This document shows, piece by piece, positions 45,308-53,870 of a DNA stretch of 64,000 nt. This stretch comes from HXMU1420-13 sp965229525 (GTDB lineage Bacteria; Bacteroidota; Rhodothermia; Balneolales; Balneolaceae): positions 682,001 through 746,000 of the forward strand of contig OZ245886.1 in the NCBI GenBank assembly GCA_965229525.1, in the 5' to 3' direction. The notes beneath the pieces are model-generated. The model was not told the origin of the DNA, searched no databases, and saw nothing but the letters and a program-made list of their open reading frames with translations. The translations under genes and the position numbers were made by a program. Within the stretch, counting starts at the first letter, position 1. The number at the start of each line of letters is the position of its first letter.

Positions 45308-45664
45308 TTAAGTTAATGCTCTTTTAAAAGCCTGAAGTTTAATAAAAAGTGAATCCATATTTGATTCTAGCGATGCTATCAAATCTTCAGATTAAACATA
45401 ATTTCGAATTTCTATAAGTCTTAAACAAGCAATTACTTCAATAAGAGAGCGAATGCTATAGGTCAGAGAGCGACTTTGTTCTGCATTAAAACTTGATGTT
45501 GATCCTTCAGCGATATTCAGACTAACTTATGTAGAAGCTCTTCTGAGTTGACTGGCTAAATTGAATTTCTCTGATTCTGGAAGGACATCAATTACTTGGT
45601 ACACTTTATCATTTAACTGTACAGATAATTTCCAAACATCAAGATCTTCAAACTTATATTTCAT
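45308..45664 (-). pseudogene. Four-helix-bundle / 23S rRNA intervening-sequence-type protein, two stops
   Basis: A 119-codon frame, with no frameshift, opens with MKYKFEDLDVWKLSVQL and continues through QLRRAST, stop, VSLNIAEGS: the signature of the four-helix-bundle (S23/IVP) family in which the sequence would read RRASTSVSLNIAEG. The codon at 45527-45529 (residue 46) is TAA where a Ser codon is expected, and a second TAA sits at residue 91 (45392-45394). The C-terminal FKRALT end is intact. So this is a recent pseudogene, within a polysaccharide locus where IVP-type genes are often found. Occupies the gene-free stretch 45269-45788. Confidence 0.85.
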
Positions 45665-45732
45665 GATTTTACTATATAATTATTAATTAGATAGTAAGAT
45701 CTCTTTTGTCTCAACTCCTTACAAAATATAAA

Positions 45733-45779
45733 TCCTCTGTCCTCTGTCCTCTGTCCTCTGTCCTCTGTCCTCTGTCCTC
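45733..45779. repeat. 7-bp tandem repeat (TCCTCTG), 6.7 copies
   Basis: Six perfect copies of TCCTCTG plus a partial copy. It lies 9 bases beyond the wlbA-like stop codon and 68 bases before the start of the IVP pseudogene in the minus direction. On the minus strand it reads CAGAGGA repeatedly, each unit resembling a Shine-Dalgarno core. Perfect short repeats like this are prone to copy-number change. It is too short and lacks spacers to be CRISPR. Confidence 0.9.
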
Positions 45780-45788
45780 AAAAATAAA

Positions 45789-46820
45789 CTAGTCCTTTAT
45801 AAAACCTGCTGCTCGATATATCTTTTCGATTATACCAACTACTTTTAAACCATCGAGTGAAGTTGCTGTAGGTTTTTCCCCTTTCACCAGTGTATTGTAA
45901 ACGTTTTCGATGATATAATGATGATTTGCGGCACTTCCCTTGTACGGACCATAATCATTTGGTGGATTAGTTGGAGGTAAAATCGGTTTTTCATATCCCT
46001 CAATATGGCAATACTCAATCTCATTCATGTACTGACCACCCACTTTTAAACTTCCCTTCGTTCCAACTACTGTAATACTACTTTCCATATTTTTGTCCCA
46101 GCATGAAGTAGAGTAGTTTATTGATCCGATACCACCATTCACAAATTCGAATTGGGCAAATCCAGAATCATCAAAATCTGCTAACTCTGGATGAGTAAAA
46201 TTTTTAACAATCGCTTTTGGATTGATGATATCCCCAAACACCCAAAACATGATATCAACGAAGTGACTGAATTGCGTAAATAAGGCACCGCCATCCTGAT
46301 CACGTGTACCTTTCCATAAACTTGGCTCATAGTATCTGCTATCTCTATTCCAGTAGCAGTTTGTTTGAACCATTAACACATCGCCGATTATCTTTTCAGA
46401 AACCACTTTTTTCAGCCATTCAGAAGGTGGGCTGTAACGATTTTGTTTAACTACAAAAACCTGTTTTCCTGAAGTCAATTCGGCATTAACTACTGCTTCA
46501 CAATCAGAAATTGATAGTCCCATTGGTTTTTCTATCACTACATGATATCCAGCCTCTAAACATCGAATCGCATAATCAGTGTGATACCCATTTGGTGTAG
46601 CAATGTTAACGACATCAGATGAGTTTTTATCTTTTTCTAAAAACTCTTCGATTGTGTGATACGATTCTGCATGTAAACCAAGTTCTGGAATATTTTCAAA
46701 CTCGGATGGTTCTACATCAGTAACTGAGATCAGTTTTGTACCGGTAAACTCATTAATGATCTTGGCATGACGTTGCCCTATCCTTCCAAAGCCTACAACA
46801 GAAAACTTTAATTCTTCCAT
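45789..46820 (-). CDS. Gfo/Idh/MocA oxidoreductase (WlbA/WbpB-like)
   Basis: 343 aa. The Rossmann motif is GFGRIGQRHAKII (residues 9-21), with VVIEKPMGLSISDCE carrying the EKP motif of the Gfo/Idh family. WlbA-type enzymes oxidise C3 of UDP-GlcNAcA, making the ketone the aminotransferase uses. Assignment to that reaction rests on the aminotransferase/acetyltransferase pair downstream, which completes the set, though a pseudogene and a repeat now separate the genes. The family alone would allow many other sugar substrates. Confidence 0.82.
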   Translation of the reverse strand: MEELKFSVVGFGRIGQRHAKIINEFTGTKLISVTDVEPSEFENIPELGLHAESYHTIEEFLEKDKNSSDVVNIATPNGYHTDYAIRCLEAGYHVVIEKPMGLSISDCEAVVNAELTSGKQVFVVKQNRYSPPSEWLKKVVSEKIIGDVLMVQTNCYWNRDSRYYEPSLWKGTRDQDGGALFTQFSHFVDIMFWVFGDIINPKAIVKNFTHPELADFDDSGFAQFEFVNGGIGSINYSTSCWDKNMESSITVVGTKGSLKVGGQYMNEIEYCHIEGYEKPILPPTNPPNDYGPYKGSAANHHYIIENVYNTLVKGEKPTATSLDGLKVVGIIEKIYRAAGFIKD

Positions 46821-46882
46821 GGTTAGAAGGTAAAAGTTTTGAGTTTTGAGTGCTTAATTTTTTGGAATTAGTTTAATAAGGA

Positions 46883-48055
46883 TTAATCCTTACCAAATAG
46901 GTCTCTTGTGTAGACTTTTTCTTCTACATCTTTAATTTCATCAACCATTCGATTTGCAACGATAACATCAGAGAGTGACTTAAATTCATCTATATCTCTA
47001 ATCACCCTAGAGTGAAAAAACTCGTCATCCGGTAGATATGGTTCAAAGACTACAACCTCGATTCCTTTTGCCTTTATACGCTTCATGATACCTTGAATCG
47101 CACTAGCTCTAAAATTATCGGAACCCGCTTTCATAACGAGTCGGTAAATACCTACAACATCCGGATTTTTTTTAATGATTTGATTGGCCACAAAATCTTT
47201 TCGGGTTCGGTTGGCATCTACAATCGCTCGGATGATGTTATTAGGAACGTCCTGGTAGTTTGCTAATAGTTGCTTAGTATCCTTAGGAAGGCAATATCCA
47301 CCATACCCAAAAGAAGGATTATTATAATGTGCACCAATTCGAGGATCTAGTCCTACACCCTCAATAACCTGTACGGTGCTTAATCCATGTGACTCACAAT
47401 AAGAATCAAGTTCATTGAAATACGCAACTCGCATAGCAAGATACGTGTTCGAAAATAGCTTAATTGCTTCTGCTTCAGTAGAGTCAGTAAATAATACAGG
47501 CACGTCTTCTTTCGGCTTTAATGCACCTTCTAAAAGTAGATTTGCGAATTTTTTAGCACGATCTGATCTCTCACCAACCACTATTCTTGACGGATATAAA
47601 TTATCATGTAGTGCTTGGCCTTCACGAAGAAATTCCGGCGAAAAAAGTAAATTCTCTGTCCCGATTTCTTTCCTTGTATGAGCCACATATCCAACAGGAA
47701 TAGTAGATTTGATTACCATCACTGCCTCCGGATTAATTGATTCAACATCGCGAATAACTGCTTCTACAGTTCTTGTGTTGAAATAATTAGTTTCTGGATC
47801 GTAATCAGTTGGAGTGGCAATAATTACAAACTCCGCGCCAGAGTATGCTTCTTCTTTATTTGTAGTCGCTTTGAGATTAAGGCTATTATTAGCTAAATAA
47901 TCTTCAATTTCGGGGTCGGATATTGGTGAATGCCCTGAATTAATCTTATCAACTTTTTCCTGAATTATGTCGAGAGCAACTACTTCATTTTTTTGTGCCA
48001 ATAAAACAGCTAATGATAAACCTACATATCCGGTACCAGCTACTGCAATTTTCAT
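46883..48055 (-). CDS. ugd: UDP-glucose 6-dehydrogenase
   Basis: 390 aa, close to the length of E. coli Ugd. Starts with the NAD-binding GTGYVGLS (residues 7-14); the active-site cysteine lies in GYGGYCLPKDTKQL, and KSTIPVGY and ELDSYCE segments fit. It would convert UDP-glucose to UDP-glucuronic acid, a building block for acidic polymers and consistent with the lyase and uronyl-hydrolase genes at the far end of the locus. It is the first of two sugar dehydrogenases here; the other (49186-50475) is of the WecC/WbpA type. Confidence 0.88.
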   Translation of the reverse strand: MKIAVAGTGYVGLSLAVLLAQKNEVVALDIIQEKVDKINSGHSPISDPEIEDYLANNSLNLKATTNKEEAYSGAEFVIIATPTDYDPETNYFNTRTVEAVIRDVESINPEAVMVIKSTIPVGYVAHTRKEIGTENLLFSPEFLREGQALHDNLYPSRIVVGERSDRAKKFANLLLEGALKPKEDVPVLFTDSTEAEAIKLFSNTYLAMRVAYFNELDSYCESHGLSTVQVIEGVGLDPRIGAHYNNPSFGYGGYCLPKDTKQLLANYQDVPNNIIRAIVDANRTRKDFVANQIIKKNPDVVGIYRLVMKAGSDNFRASAIQGIMKRIKAKGIEVVVFEPYLPDDEFFHSRVIRDIDEFKSLSDVIVANRMVDEIKDVEEKVYTRDLFGKD

Positions 48056-48103
48056 TCTATACTATTCGGTTTATTGTTAAAAATTAAAATTCAATTCACA
48101 CAT

Positions 48104-49156
48104 TTAGTTACTGCTATATTGAATTTCGTAATACTTTTGATAATCTCCGCTTGTAACATTTTCAAGCCATTCTTCATTTTCTAAATACCAATCTATAGTT
48201 TTTTCCAGTCCTTCCTCAAACTGCAAACTAGGCTCCCAATTCAAATCGTTTTTAAGCTTCGTGGAATCAATTGCATATCGCAAATCATGACCAGCACGAT
48301 CTTTTACGTAGGTTATCAACTGTTCAGACTCTCCTATTTCGCGACCTAATTTTTTGTCCATTATTTTACACATCAGTCTGATTAGATCTATGTTCTTCCA
48401 TTCATTGTGTCCACCAATATTAAAGGTTTCACCGTATTTGCCTGAATGAAAGATTACATCAATTGCATTAGCATGATCAACAACCCACAGCCAATCTCGA
48501 ACGTTTATACCTTTACCATAAACAGGTAAAGGCTTTCGTTTTTTTATGTTATTGATGAATAGTGGAATAAGTTTTTCCGGAAATTGAAATGATCCATAAT
48601 TGTTTGAACAGTTTGAAATTATTACGGGTAATTTATAAGTATCTGAATATGCTCTAACAAAGTGATCTGAACTTGCTTTTGATGCTGAATAAGGGCTATG
48701 TGGATCATACTTAGTATCTTCGGTGAATAACCCATCTTCACCTAAAGAACCATAAACTTCATCAGTAGAAACGTGATAAAATAGTTTATCTTGAAAATTA
48801 TCCTTCCAAATTAATCTTGCTGCATTTAATAAATTAACAGTGCCCAGTACATTCGTTTTAACGAATTCAAGAGGATTTGAAATTGAACGATCAACGTGTG
48901 ATTCTGCGGCTAAATGTATAACAGCGTCAAAGTTAAATTCCCTAAATAAACTTATCATTTTGGAATCATCACTAATGTCTTCCTTAATGAATGTATAATT
49001 AGTTTTATGCTCAATATCTTTCAGATTTTCGAGATTTCCAGCATAAGTCAGTTTATCTAAATTGTAGATATGATATTCGGGATAGCTATTTACAAATAGT
49101 CGAACTACGTGTGAGCCTATAAAACCAGCCCCGCCAGTTATTAATATTTTTTTCAA
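48104..49156 (-). CDS. rfbB: dTDP-glucose 4,6-dehydratase
   Basis: 350-aa extended SDR. NAD-binding TGGAGFIGSHVVR begins at residue 7; the family motifs HLAAESHVDRS, VSTDEVYGSLG and YSASKASSD (catalytic Tyr and Lys) are all present. It makes dTDP-4-keto-6-deoxyglucose, the branch point to rhamnose and other 6-deoxy or amino sugars. rfbA, rfbC and rfbD are not in the window, so the end product cannot be decided. Starts at TTG 49156. Confidence 0.93.
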   Translation of the reverse strand: MKKILITGGAGFIGSHVVRLFVNSYPEYHIYNLDKLTYAGNLENLKDIEHKTNYTFIKEDISDDSKMISLFREFNFDAVIHLAAESHVDRSISNPLEFVKTNVLGTVNLLNAARLIWKDNFQDKLFYHVSTDEVYGSLGEDGLFTEDTKYDPHSPYSASKASSDHFVRAYSDTYKLPVIISNCSNNYGSFQFPEKLIPLFINNIKKRKPLPVYGKGINVRDWLWVVDHANAIDVIFHSGKYGETFNIGGHNEWKNIDLIRLMCKIMDKKLGREIGESEQLITYVKDRAGHDLRYAIDSTKLKNDLNWEPSLQFEEGLEKTIDWYLENEEWLENVTSGDYQKYYEIQYSSN

Positions 49157-49185
49157 ATTGGAAATCCTTTGCTGAATTGTTTCTA

Positions 49186-50475
49186 CTAAGCTTTATACAA
49201 TTTATTTTCATTCACATAATTGTGTGAAGGATACACATTACGAGTATCAATAATGCAGTTTGACCATCGAAATAATTCATCATAATTAACATTTTTGTGA
49301 TCGGTAACAATGATTGTTGCATCAAATTTATTAATTACTTCATCATCCCATTTTATACTATCCTTTCCTTTCCATTTCATATGATCTCTACTTGCTGGAA
49401 TACTTGGAATCCATGGATCATAGAATTCTATATTAGCACCCAATTCGACTAGTTGATCCATTATCGCAAAAGAAGGTGACTCTCTCATATCATCAACATT
49501 TGGTTTATAAGCTATACCAAGTATTAAAATATTTGAGCCATTTATAGCTTTTCCTGTATCATTTAGTGCCAACATAGTTTTGCTTACCACAAATTTAGGC
49601 ATAGAATTATTTACCTCACCTGCGAGTTCAATAAATCTGGTGTTTAACCCAAATTCTCTAGCTTTCCAGGTTAGGTAAAATGGATCGATAGGTATACAAT
49701 GTCCACCTAATCCCGGTCCTGGAGTAAATTTCATAAACCCGAATGGCTTTGTAGCTGCAGCATCTATTACTTCATGAACATCAATATCCATGGCATCCAT
49801 AACCAGTTTCATCTCATTTACTAGAGCAATATTTACAGACCGAAATATATTTTCCAATAGTTTAGCAGATTCAGCAACTTTTGCTGATGAAACTGGCACT
49901 ACCTGGTCAATGGCCGATGAATACAATTGAACAGCTAAATCTCTCCCCTTTTGGCTATTAGAACCTACAACCTTGGGAATAGATTTCGTGTTAAAGTCCA
50001 TATTTCCGGGATCTTCTCTTTCAGGACTATAGGCTAAATAAAAATCTTCACCTTCTTTTAAACCAGATTCACTTTCTAAAATATCAGTTAGCAGTTCATC
50101 TGTCGTTCCCGGATAAGTTGTCGATTCAAGTATAATTAGCTGGCCTTGCTGTAGATATTTGCCAATTGTTTCAGTAGTACTAATCACATAACTTAAATCA
50201 GGTTCTCTATGATGATCGAGCGGTGTTGGTACACAAATAAGGATTGAATCAACTTCAGTCAACTTAGAGAAATCGGAAGTAACTATACAATCATCTGATT
50301 TTGAAAGCACTGAAATTTCAGAGTGATCAAAGTGCTTGATGTAGCTTTTTCCCTCTTTTATTGAGTCAATTTTAAATTGATCGACATCAAAGCCATATAC
50401 TTTTAAACCAGCCTTATGAAAAGTATATAGAAGTGGTAGGCCAACATAGCCTAATCCGATAATTCCTACGTTCAC
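49186..50475 (-). CDS. Nucleotide sugar dehydrogenase, WbpA/WecC type
   Basis: 429-aa UDP-sugar dehydrogenase with GLGYVGLPL at residues 6-14, ESTTYPGTTDE, and the active-site Cys in GGHCIPIDPFYLTWKA, features of UDP-N-acetylglucosamine or -mannosamine 6-dehydrogenases. Given the WlbA/WlbC/WlbB-type genes it most likely supplies UDP-GlcNAcA, the first step of diamino-uronic acid synthesis. UDP-ManNAc specificity (WecC) cannot be excluded. Starts at GTG 50475. Confidence 0.85.
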   Translation of the reverse strand: MNVGIIGLGYVGLPLLYTFHKAGLKVYGFDVDQFKIDSIKEGKSYIKHFDHSEISVLSKSDDCIVTSDFSKLTEVDSILICVPTPLDHHREPDLSYVISTTETIGKYLQQGQLIILESTTYPGTTDELLTDILESESGLKEGEDFYLAYSPEREDPGNMDFNTKSIPKVVGSNSQKGRDLAVQLYSSAIDQVVPVSSAKVAESAKLLENIFRSVNIALVNEMKLVMDAMDIDVHEVIDAAATKPFGFMKFTPGPGLGGHCIPIDPFYLTWKAREFGLNTRFIELAGEVNNSMPKFVVSKTMLALNDTGKAINGSNILILGIAYKPNVDDMRESPSFAIMDQLVELGANIEFYDPWIPSIPASRDHMKWKGKDSIKWDDEVINKFDATIIVTDHKNVNYDELFRWSNCIIDTRNVYPSHNYVNENKLYKA

Positions 50476-50528
50476 GTTATAAATCGAGTCCTTTTTAAAT
50501 TGATAAAACTAAGAGGACAAAATACGAT

Positions 50529-51221
50529 TTAATGAGCCCCACTTCTAGACAAAACAATAAAAGCTGTCTTTACCAGAATCTTAAAATCAAGGAAAAGTGA
50601 TTGATTCTCTACGTACAATAAATCTAAATATTTACGTTGTGGATATTCAATATCACTCCTCCCGGATACCTGCCAAAGCCCCGTTAACCCTGGTTTTACA
50701 GATAGGAATTCTCTTTCATGACCTACATAGCGTTCCAGTTCATCGGGTACAATAGGTCTTGGGCCTACATGCGACATTTCACCACGGAGAACATTAAATA
50801 ATTGTGGTAATTCATCTAAACTGGATCTTCGCAGAAATCCACCAAATTTTACTAGACGAGGATCTTCGTCTGGTGGTAATTTATAGTCATTATCAACATA
50901 TCGCTTGTAGAGATCCTGATCTTCTTTGAGAATTATTTCAGCATCTTTCCTCATTGTACGAAACTTATATATGGTAAAAGGGATTCCATTTTTACCAAGC
51001 CTTTTCTGCTTAAAGACAACTGGCCCACCATTTGAGGCAAATATTATACATGATATAATTGCCATTGTTGGAAGCGTTAAAAAGATGACAACTGAGGCTA
51101 AAATTATATCCAGAATTCTAGATAAAACCCTATATGTCTTTCTTTCTTTATACCTTAGATAGGAAGTAGCCAAAATTTTTGTGACTTCACCCCTTATTTC
51201 CTGATCCAATTCTTGTAACAT
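50529..51221 (-). CDS. Initiating sugar-phosphate transferase (polyprenyl-phosphate)
   Basis: 230 aa, the short bacterial sugar transferase form. One membrane helix (about residues 35-60) precedes the catalytic part: FKQKRLGKNG, YKFRTMR, RRSSLDELPQLFNVLRGEMS and GPRPI, LTGLWQVSGRS, as in WcaJ/PglC-type phosphoglycosyl transferases. It loads the first sugar-1-phosphate on undecaprenyl phosphate and so starts the repeat unit of the polymer. Lacks the four-helix N-terminal region of WbaP. Confidence 0.92.
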   Translation of the reverse strand: MLQELDQEIRGEVTKILATSYLRYKERKTYRVLSRILDIILASVVIFLTLPTMAIISCIIFASNGGPVVFKQKRLGKNGIPFTIYKFRTMRKDAEIILKEDQDLYKRYVDNDYKLPPDEDPRLVKFGGFLRRSSLDELPQLFNVLRGEMSHVGPRPIVPDELERYVGHEREFLSVKPGLTGLWQVSGRSDIEYPQRKYLDLLYVENQSLFLDFKILVKTAFIVLSRSGAH

Positions 51222-51305
51222 ATTAACGGATTATGTTAAATAAAAAATTTACGAATATTTTTCACCGAAAAAAACTAACTAAACTTTAGCTTTTTATAAT
51301 GTTTT

Positions 51306-51656
51306 TTAGTCTGTAGCGACACCCCAATAAACAAATTCTAGTGTCTCACCCTTATCTGCATGCAAAGAATGCTCTATTCCAGCCGGTATTTCCAGAAATG
51401 TGTTGGGTTTTAGATCGATTATACTATCGCCTATTCTATAAGTTCCAATACCTTTGATGAAAAAGAAATATTCAAACATAGTTGGGTGGGTATGAGTTTC
51501 ACATACCTCTCCAGGTTTAAAAACTCCAAATGCAAATTGAGTGCTCTTATTTTGAAGCTGCTCATTAGTTCTGAACACAAACTTTGTTCCAGAGCCATGA
51601 GCAGTTGACTGAGCAATTAAGTTGTTGAGATTTTCGGAGAATTTAAGCTGAGACAC
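51306..51656 (-). CDS. Small cupin-domain protein
   Basis: 116-aa single cupin. The metal-binding motif ETHTHPTMFEYFF (His at positions near 55-57, Glu near 62) and a second motif ending in AGIEHSLHA are visible. Sugar-locus cupins of this size act as sugar isomerases or bind sugar ligands; the specific role is unknown. Its start overlaps the epimerase gene by 14 bases, suggesting coupled synthesis and action on the same sugar nucleotide. Confidence 0.78.
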   Translation of the reverse strand: MSQLKFSENLNNLIAQSTAHGSGTKFVFRTNEQLQNKSTQFAFGVFKPGEVCETHTHPTMFEYFFFIKGIGTYRIGDSIIDLKPNTFLEIPAGIEHSLHADKGETLEFVYWGVATD

Positions 51657-52620
51657 TATCTCTATGTTTGATCTGTTCTACAATCCAGTTGTAAGTAATT
51701 TCAACACCTTCACGTAGCGGCATCTCAGGTGCCCAGCCTAACTTTTCTTTTATTAGATCATTATCTGAATTACGACCTGCAACTCCTGTAGGTCCCTCAA
51801 TATTTTTAATGGTTAAATCCTTACCTGAAATATCAATAACCATTTTTGTAAAGTCCTGAATGGAAATCATTTCTTCAGATCCGATATTTACCGGACCTGA
51901 AAAATCGCTTTCCATTAATCGACGAACACCTTCAACACATTCATCTACCAGAAGAAAAGAGCGGGTTTGCTTACCAGTTCCCCACACTTCAACTGTACCA
52001 CCTTCATCCGCTTCAGCAACTTTTCTGCAAATCGCAGCTGGTGCTTTTTCCCTTCCACCATCCCAAGTGCCTTGAGGTCCAAAAATATTATGAAATCTAG
52101 CCACTTTAACATCTGTGCCATGATTTCTCTGATAAGTCAGATATAATCGCTCACTAAATAATTTCTCCCAACCATATTCACTATCGGGTGCTGCTGGATA
52201 AGCGCTATCCTCAGAGCATTTTGGATTATCTGGGTCCAGCTGGTTATACTCTGGATACATACATGCAGAAGAAGAATAGAATACTTTCTTTATTCCTTTA
52301 ACTTTTACTTCTTCTAATACATTAAGATTGCATAGTGCACTATTGTGCATAATTTCAGAATCATTATCACCTGTAAAAACAAAACCTGCACCACCCATAT
52401 CAGCAGCTAACTGATACACTTCATCCAGATCTTCACTAACTACCTGTTTAACAATATTTGCATCCCTCAAATCACCGATTACAAATTCATCGGCCGCCAT
52501 ATTGCCATATTCATTTTCTTTAAGATCAACTCCACGAACCCAATAGCCTTCTTTTTTAAGCCGATTGACTAAATGTCCACCGATAAACCCACCGGCGCCG
52601 CATACTAGTGCTCTTTTCAT
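51643..52620 (-). CDS. GDP-mannose 3,5-epimerase-like NAD-dependent epimerase
   Basis: 325-aa extended SDR. GAGGFIGGHLV (from residue 8) binds NAD. LAADMGGAGFVF, SSSACMYPEYNQL (Cys120), and FHNIFGPQGTWDGGREKAPAA match plant GDP-mannose 3,5-epimerase almost segment by segment, including the cysteine and lysine used in its epimerisations. That enzyme yields GDP-L-galactose and GDP-L-gulose. So the polymer may contain L-galactose, as many marine polymers do. Homology is strong; the exact product remains to be measured. Confidence 0.85.
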   Translation of the reverse strand: MKRALVCGAGGFIGGHLVNRLKKEGYWVRGVDLKENEYGNMAADEFVIGDLRDANIVKQVVSEDLDEVYQLAADMGGAGFVFTGDNDSEIMHNSALCNLNVLEEVKVKGIKKVFYSSSACMYPEYNQLDPDNPKCSEDSAYPAAPDSEYGWEKLFSERLYLTYQRNHGTDVKVARFHNIFGPQGTWDGGREKAPAAICRKVAEADEGGTVEVWGTGKQTRSFLLVDECVEGVRRLMESDFSGPVNIGSEEMISIQDFTKMVIDISGKDLTIKNIEGPTGVAGRNSDNDLIKEKLGWAPEMPLREGVEITYNWIVEQIKHRDSVSA

Positions 52621-52671
52621 GATGTATATATATTATTTGAACAATTTTAAATAAGTAGGTAAGATAAAAAC

Positions 52672-53859
52672 TCAGGAATTAACTTTTGCAATAATTCCTT
52701 CAAACTGAGTTGCAATATTATTAACATAAAAATTATCCTCAGCATAAGACCTGGCATTTTCTCCCATTAAAGTTAAAAGTTCTTGTGATTCATAGAGTTC
52801 TAGAATTGAACTAGCCAAGATTTTTGGATTATTCGGTGGAATGATCCTACCTGCATTAATTTGAGATGTAATTTTAGCGGCTAAATTGTTCTCTGGAACT
52901 ACTAGTAAACTAGCTCGAGCTGCGCAGTAAGATGACCATACTTTAGAAGGCACACTAAAAATTCCGGCTTCAGGTTCTAATAACGTCAAAGTACAATCAG
53001 CACTCCCTAAAACAGTAGGAAAAAGATCGAAGGGCTGGAAATCTAATAATCTGATATTTTCTAATGGCTGCTCTGATAATCGATTTTCGAGATATTCTCT
53101 ACCTTGCCCTTGTGTAACAATTAGAAAAAGAATCTCTTTGTTATTAGAAAGGAGTTTTGCAGAGTCATAGATTATATCAGGATTATGCTTCATTCCCATC
53201 GTGCCAGAATACAGAACTACAAATTTCTGGTCTATTTTATGAGTTTTACTAAAAGTGTTCTTCTTGTCGACAACAGGAATTTCTTCAATAGGTGCCCAAT
53301 TAGGTATTGCCGTAACATTATTAGCAATTACTCCCCAATCTTTAACAATTTTGTTAAAATCTTCTGCTATCGTGATAACATGATTAGATCGTTGCAAAAT
53401 TCGCCTTTCAATTCGCTCATAGTACTTAGCTACAATCGATCCTAATAACCCTAATTTTTTCTTAAGAATACTTGATGCTGCTATACTTATAATATCCTGT
53501 AACCAAAAAATGAACTTCACATCATTTTTAAGACACCATTTTTGTATTTCAAGTTGTGCATCTAATGGTGTATTCGCGCTAATAATTACATCTGGTTTAA
53601 TCGTTTTAAGCTGTTCAACTAACTTTAATCCATAAAGCTTTTCCTGCTTTCTTCTTTTAATAAAGTTTTGTTTAACAACATTTTCAGTTTGAATGTTTAT
53701 CACATTTAATCGATCAATTTTAGAATCGAATCCTGCTTTCGGACCACCACTCGACGTTGTATAAATATGAGTAACTTCATACCCGTTTCTTGCTAGTTGC
53801 TTACTTAAGTCAATTTGGAATGGGTGCCCTGCATAATCATGTATTGCTATTTTTTTCAA
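52672..53859 (-). CDS. Glycosyltransferase family 4 protein
   Basis: 395-aa GT-B enzyme. N-terminal acceptor domain starts AIHDYAGHPFQIDLSKQLARNG; C-terminal nucleotide-sugar domain has VLYSGTMGMKHNPD, LLDFQPFDLFP and the donor-binding PEAGIFSVPSKVW. WbuB/RfaB-like glycosyltransferases of this form add a sugar in repeat-unit assembly. Donor and acceptor unknown. Start is TTG 53859, 11 bases after the sulfotransferase stop. Confidence 0.87.
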   Translation of the reverse strand: MKKIAIHDYAGHPFQIDLSKQLARNGYEVTHIYTTSSGGPKAGFDSKIDRLNVINIQTENVVKQNFIKRRKQEKLYGLKLVEQLKTIKPDVIISANTPLDAQLEIQKWCLKNDVKFIFWLQDIISIAASSILKKKLGLLGSIVAKYYERIERRILQRSNHVITIAEDFNKIVKDWGVIANNVTAIPNWAPIEEIPVVDKKNTFSKTHKIDQKFVVLYSGTMGMKHNPDIIYDSAKLLSNNKEILFLIVTQGQGREYLENRLSEQPLENIRLLDFQPFDLFPTVLGSADCTLTLLEPEAGIFSVPSKVWSSYCAARASLLVVPENNLAAKITSQINAGRIIPPNNPKILASSILELYESQELLTLMGENARSYAEDNFYVNNIATQFEGIIAKVNS

Positions 53860-53870
53860 AGCCAGAAAAA

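Noticed and set aside
45733..45779. Tandem repeat as a CRISPR array
   Set aside because: The unit is 7 bases with no spacers and no cas genes nearby.
45269..45788. Intact transposase or phage gene in the gap near 45.5 kb
   Set aside because: The gap holds only the IVP-type pseudogene and the tandem repeat; no transposase motif or inverted terminal repeat was seen.
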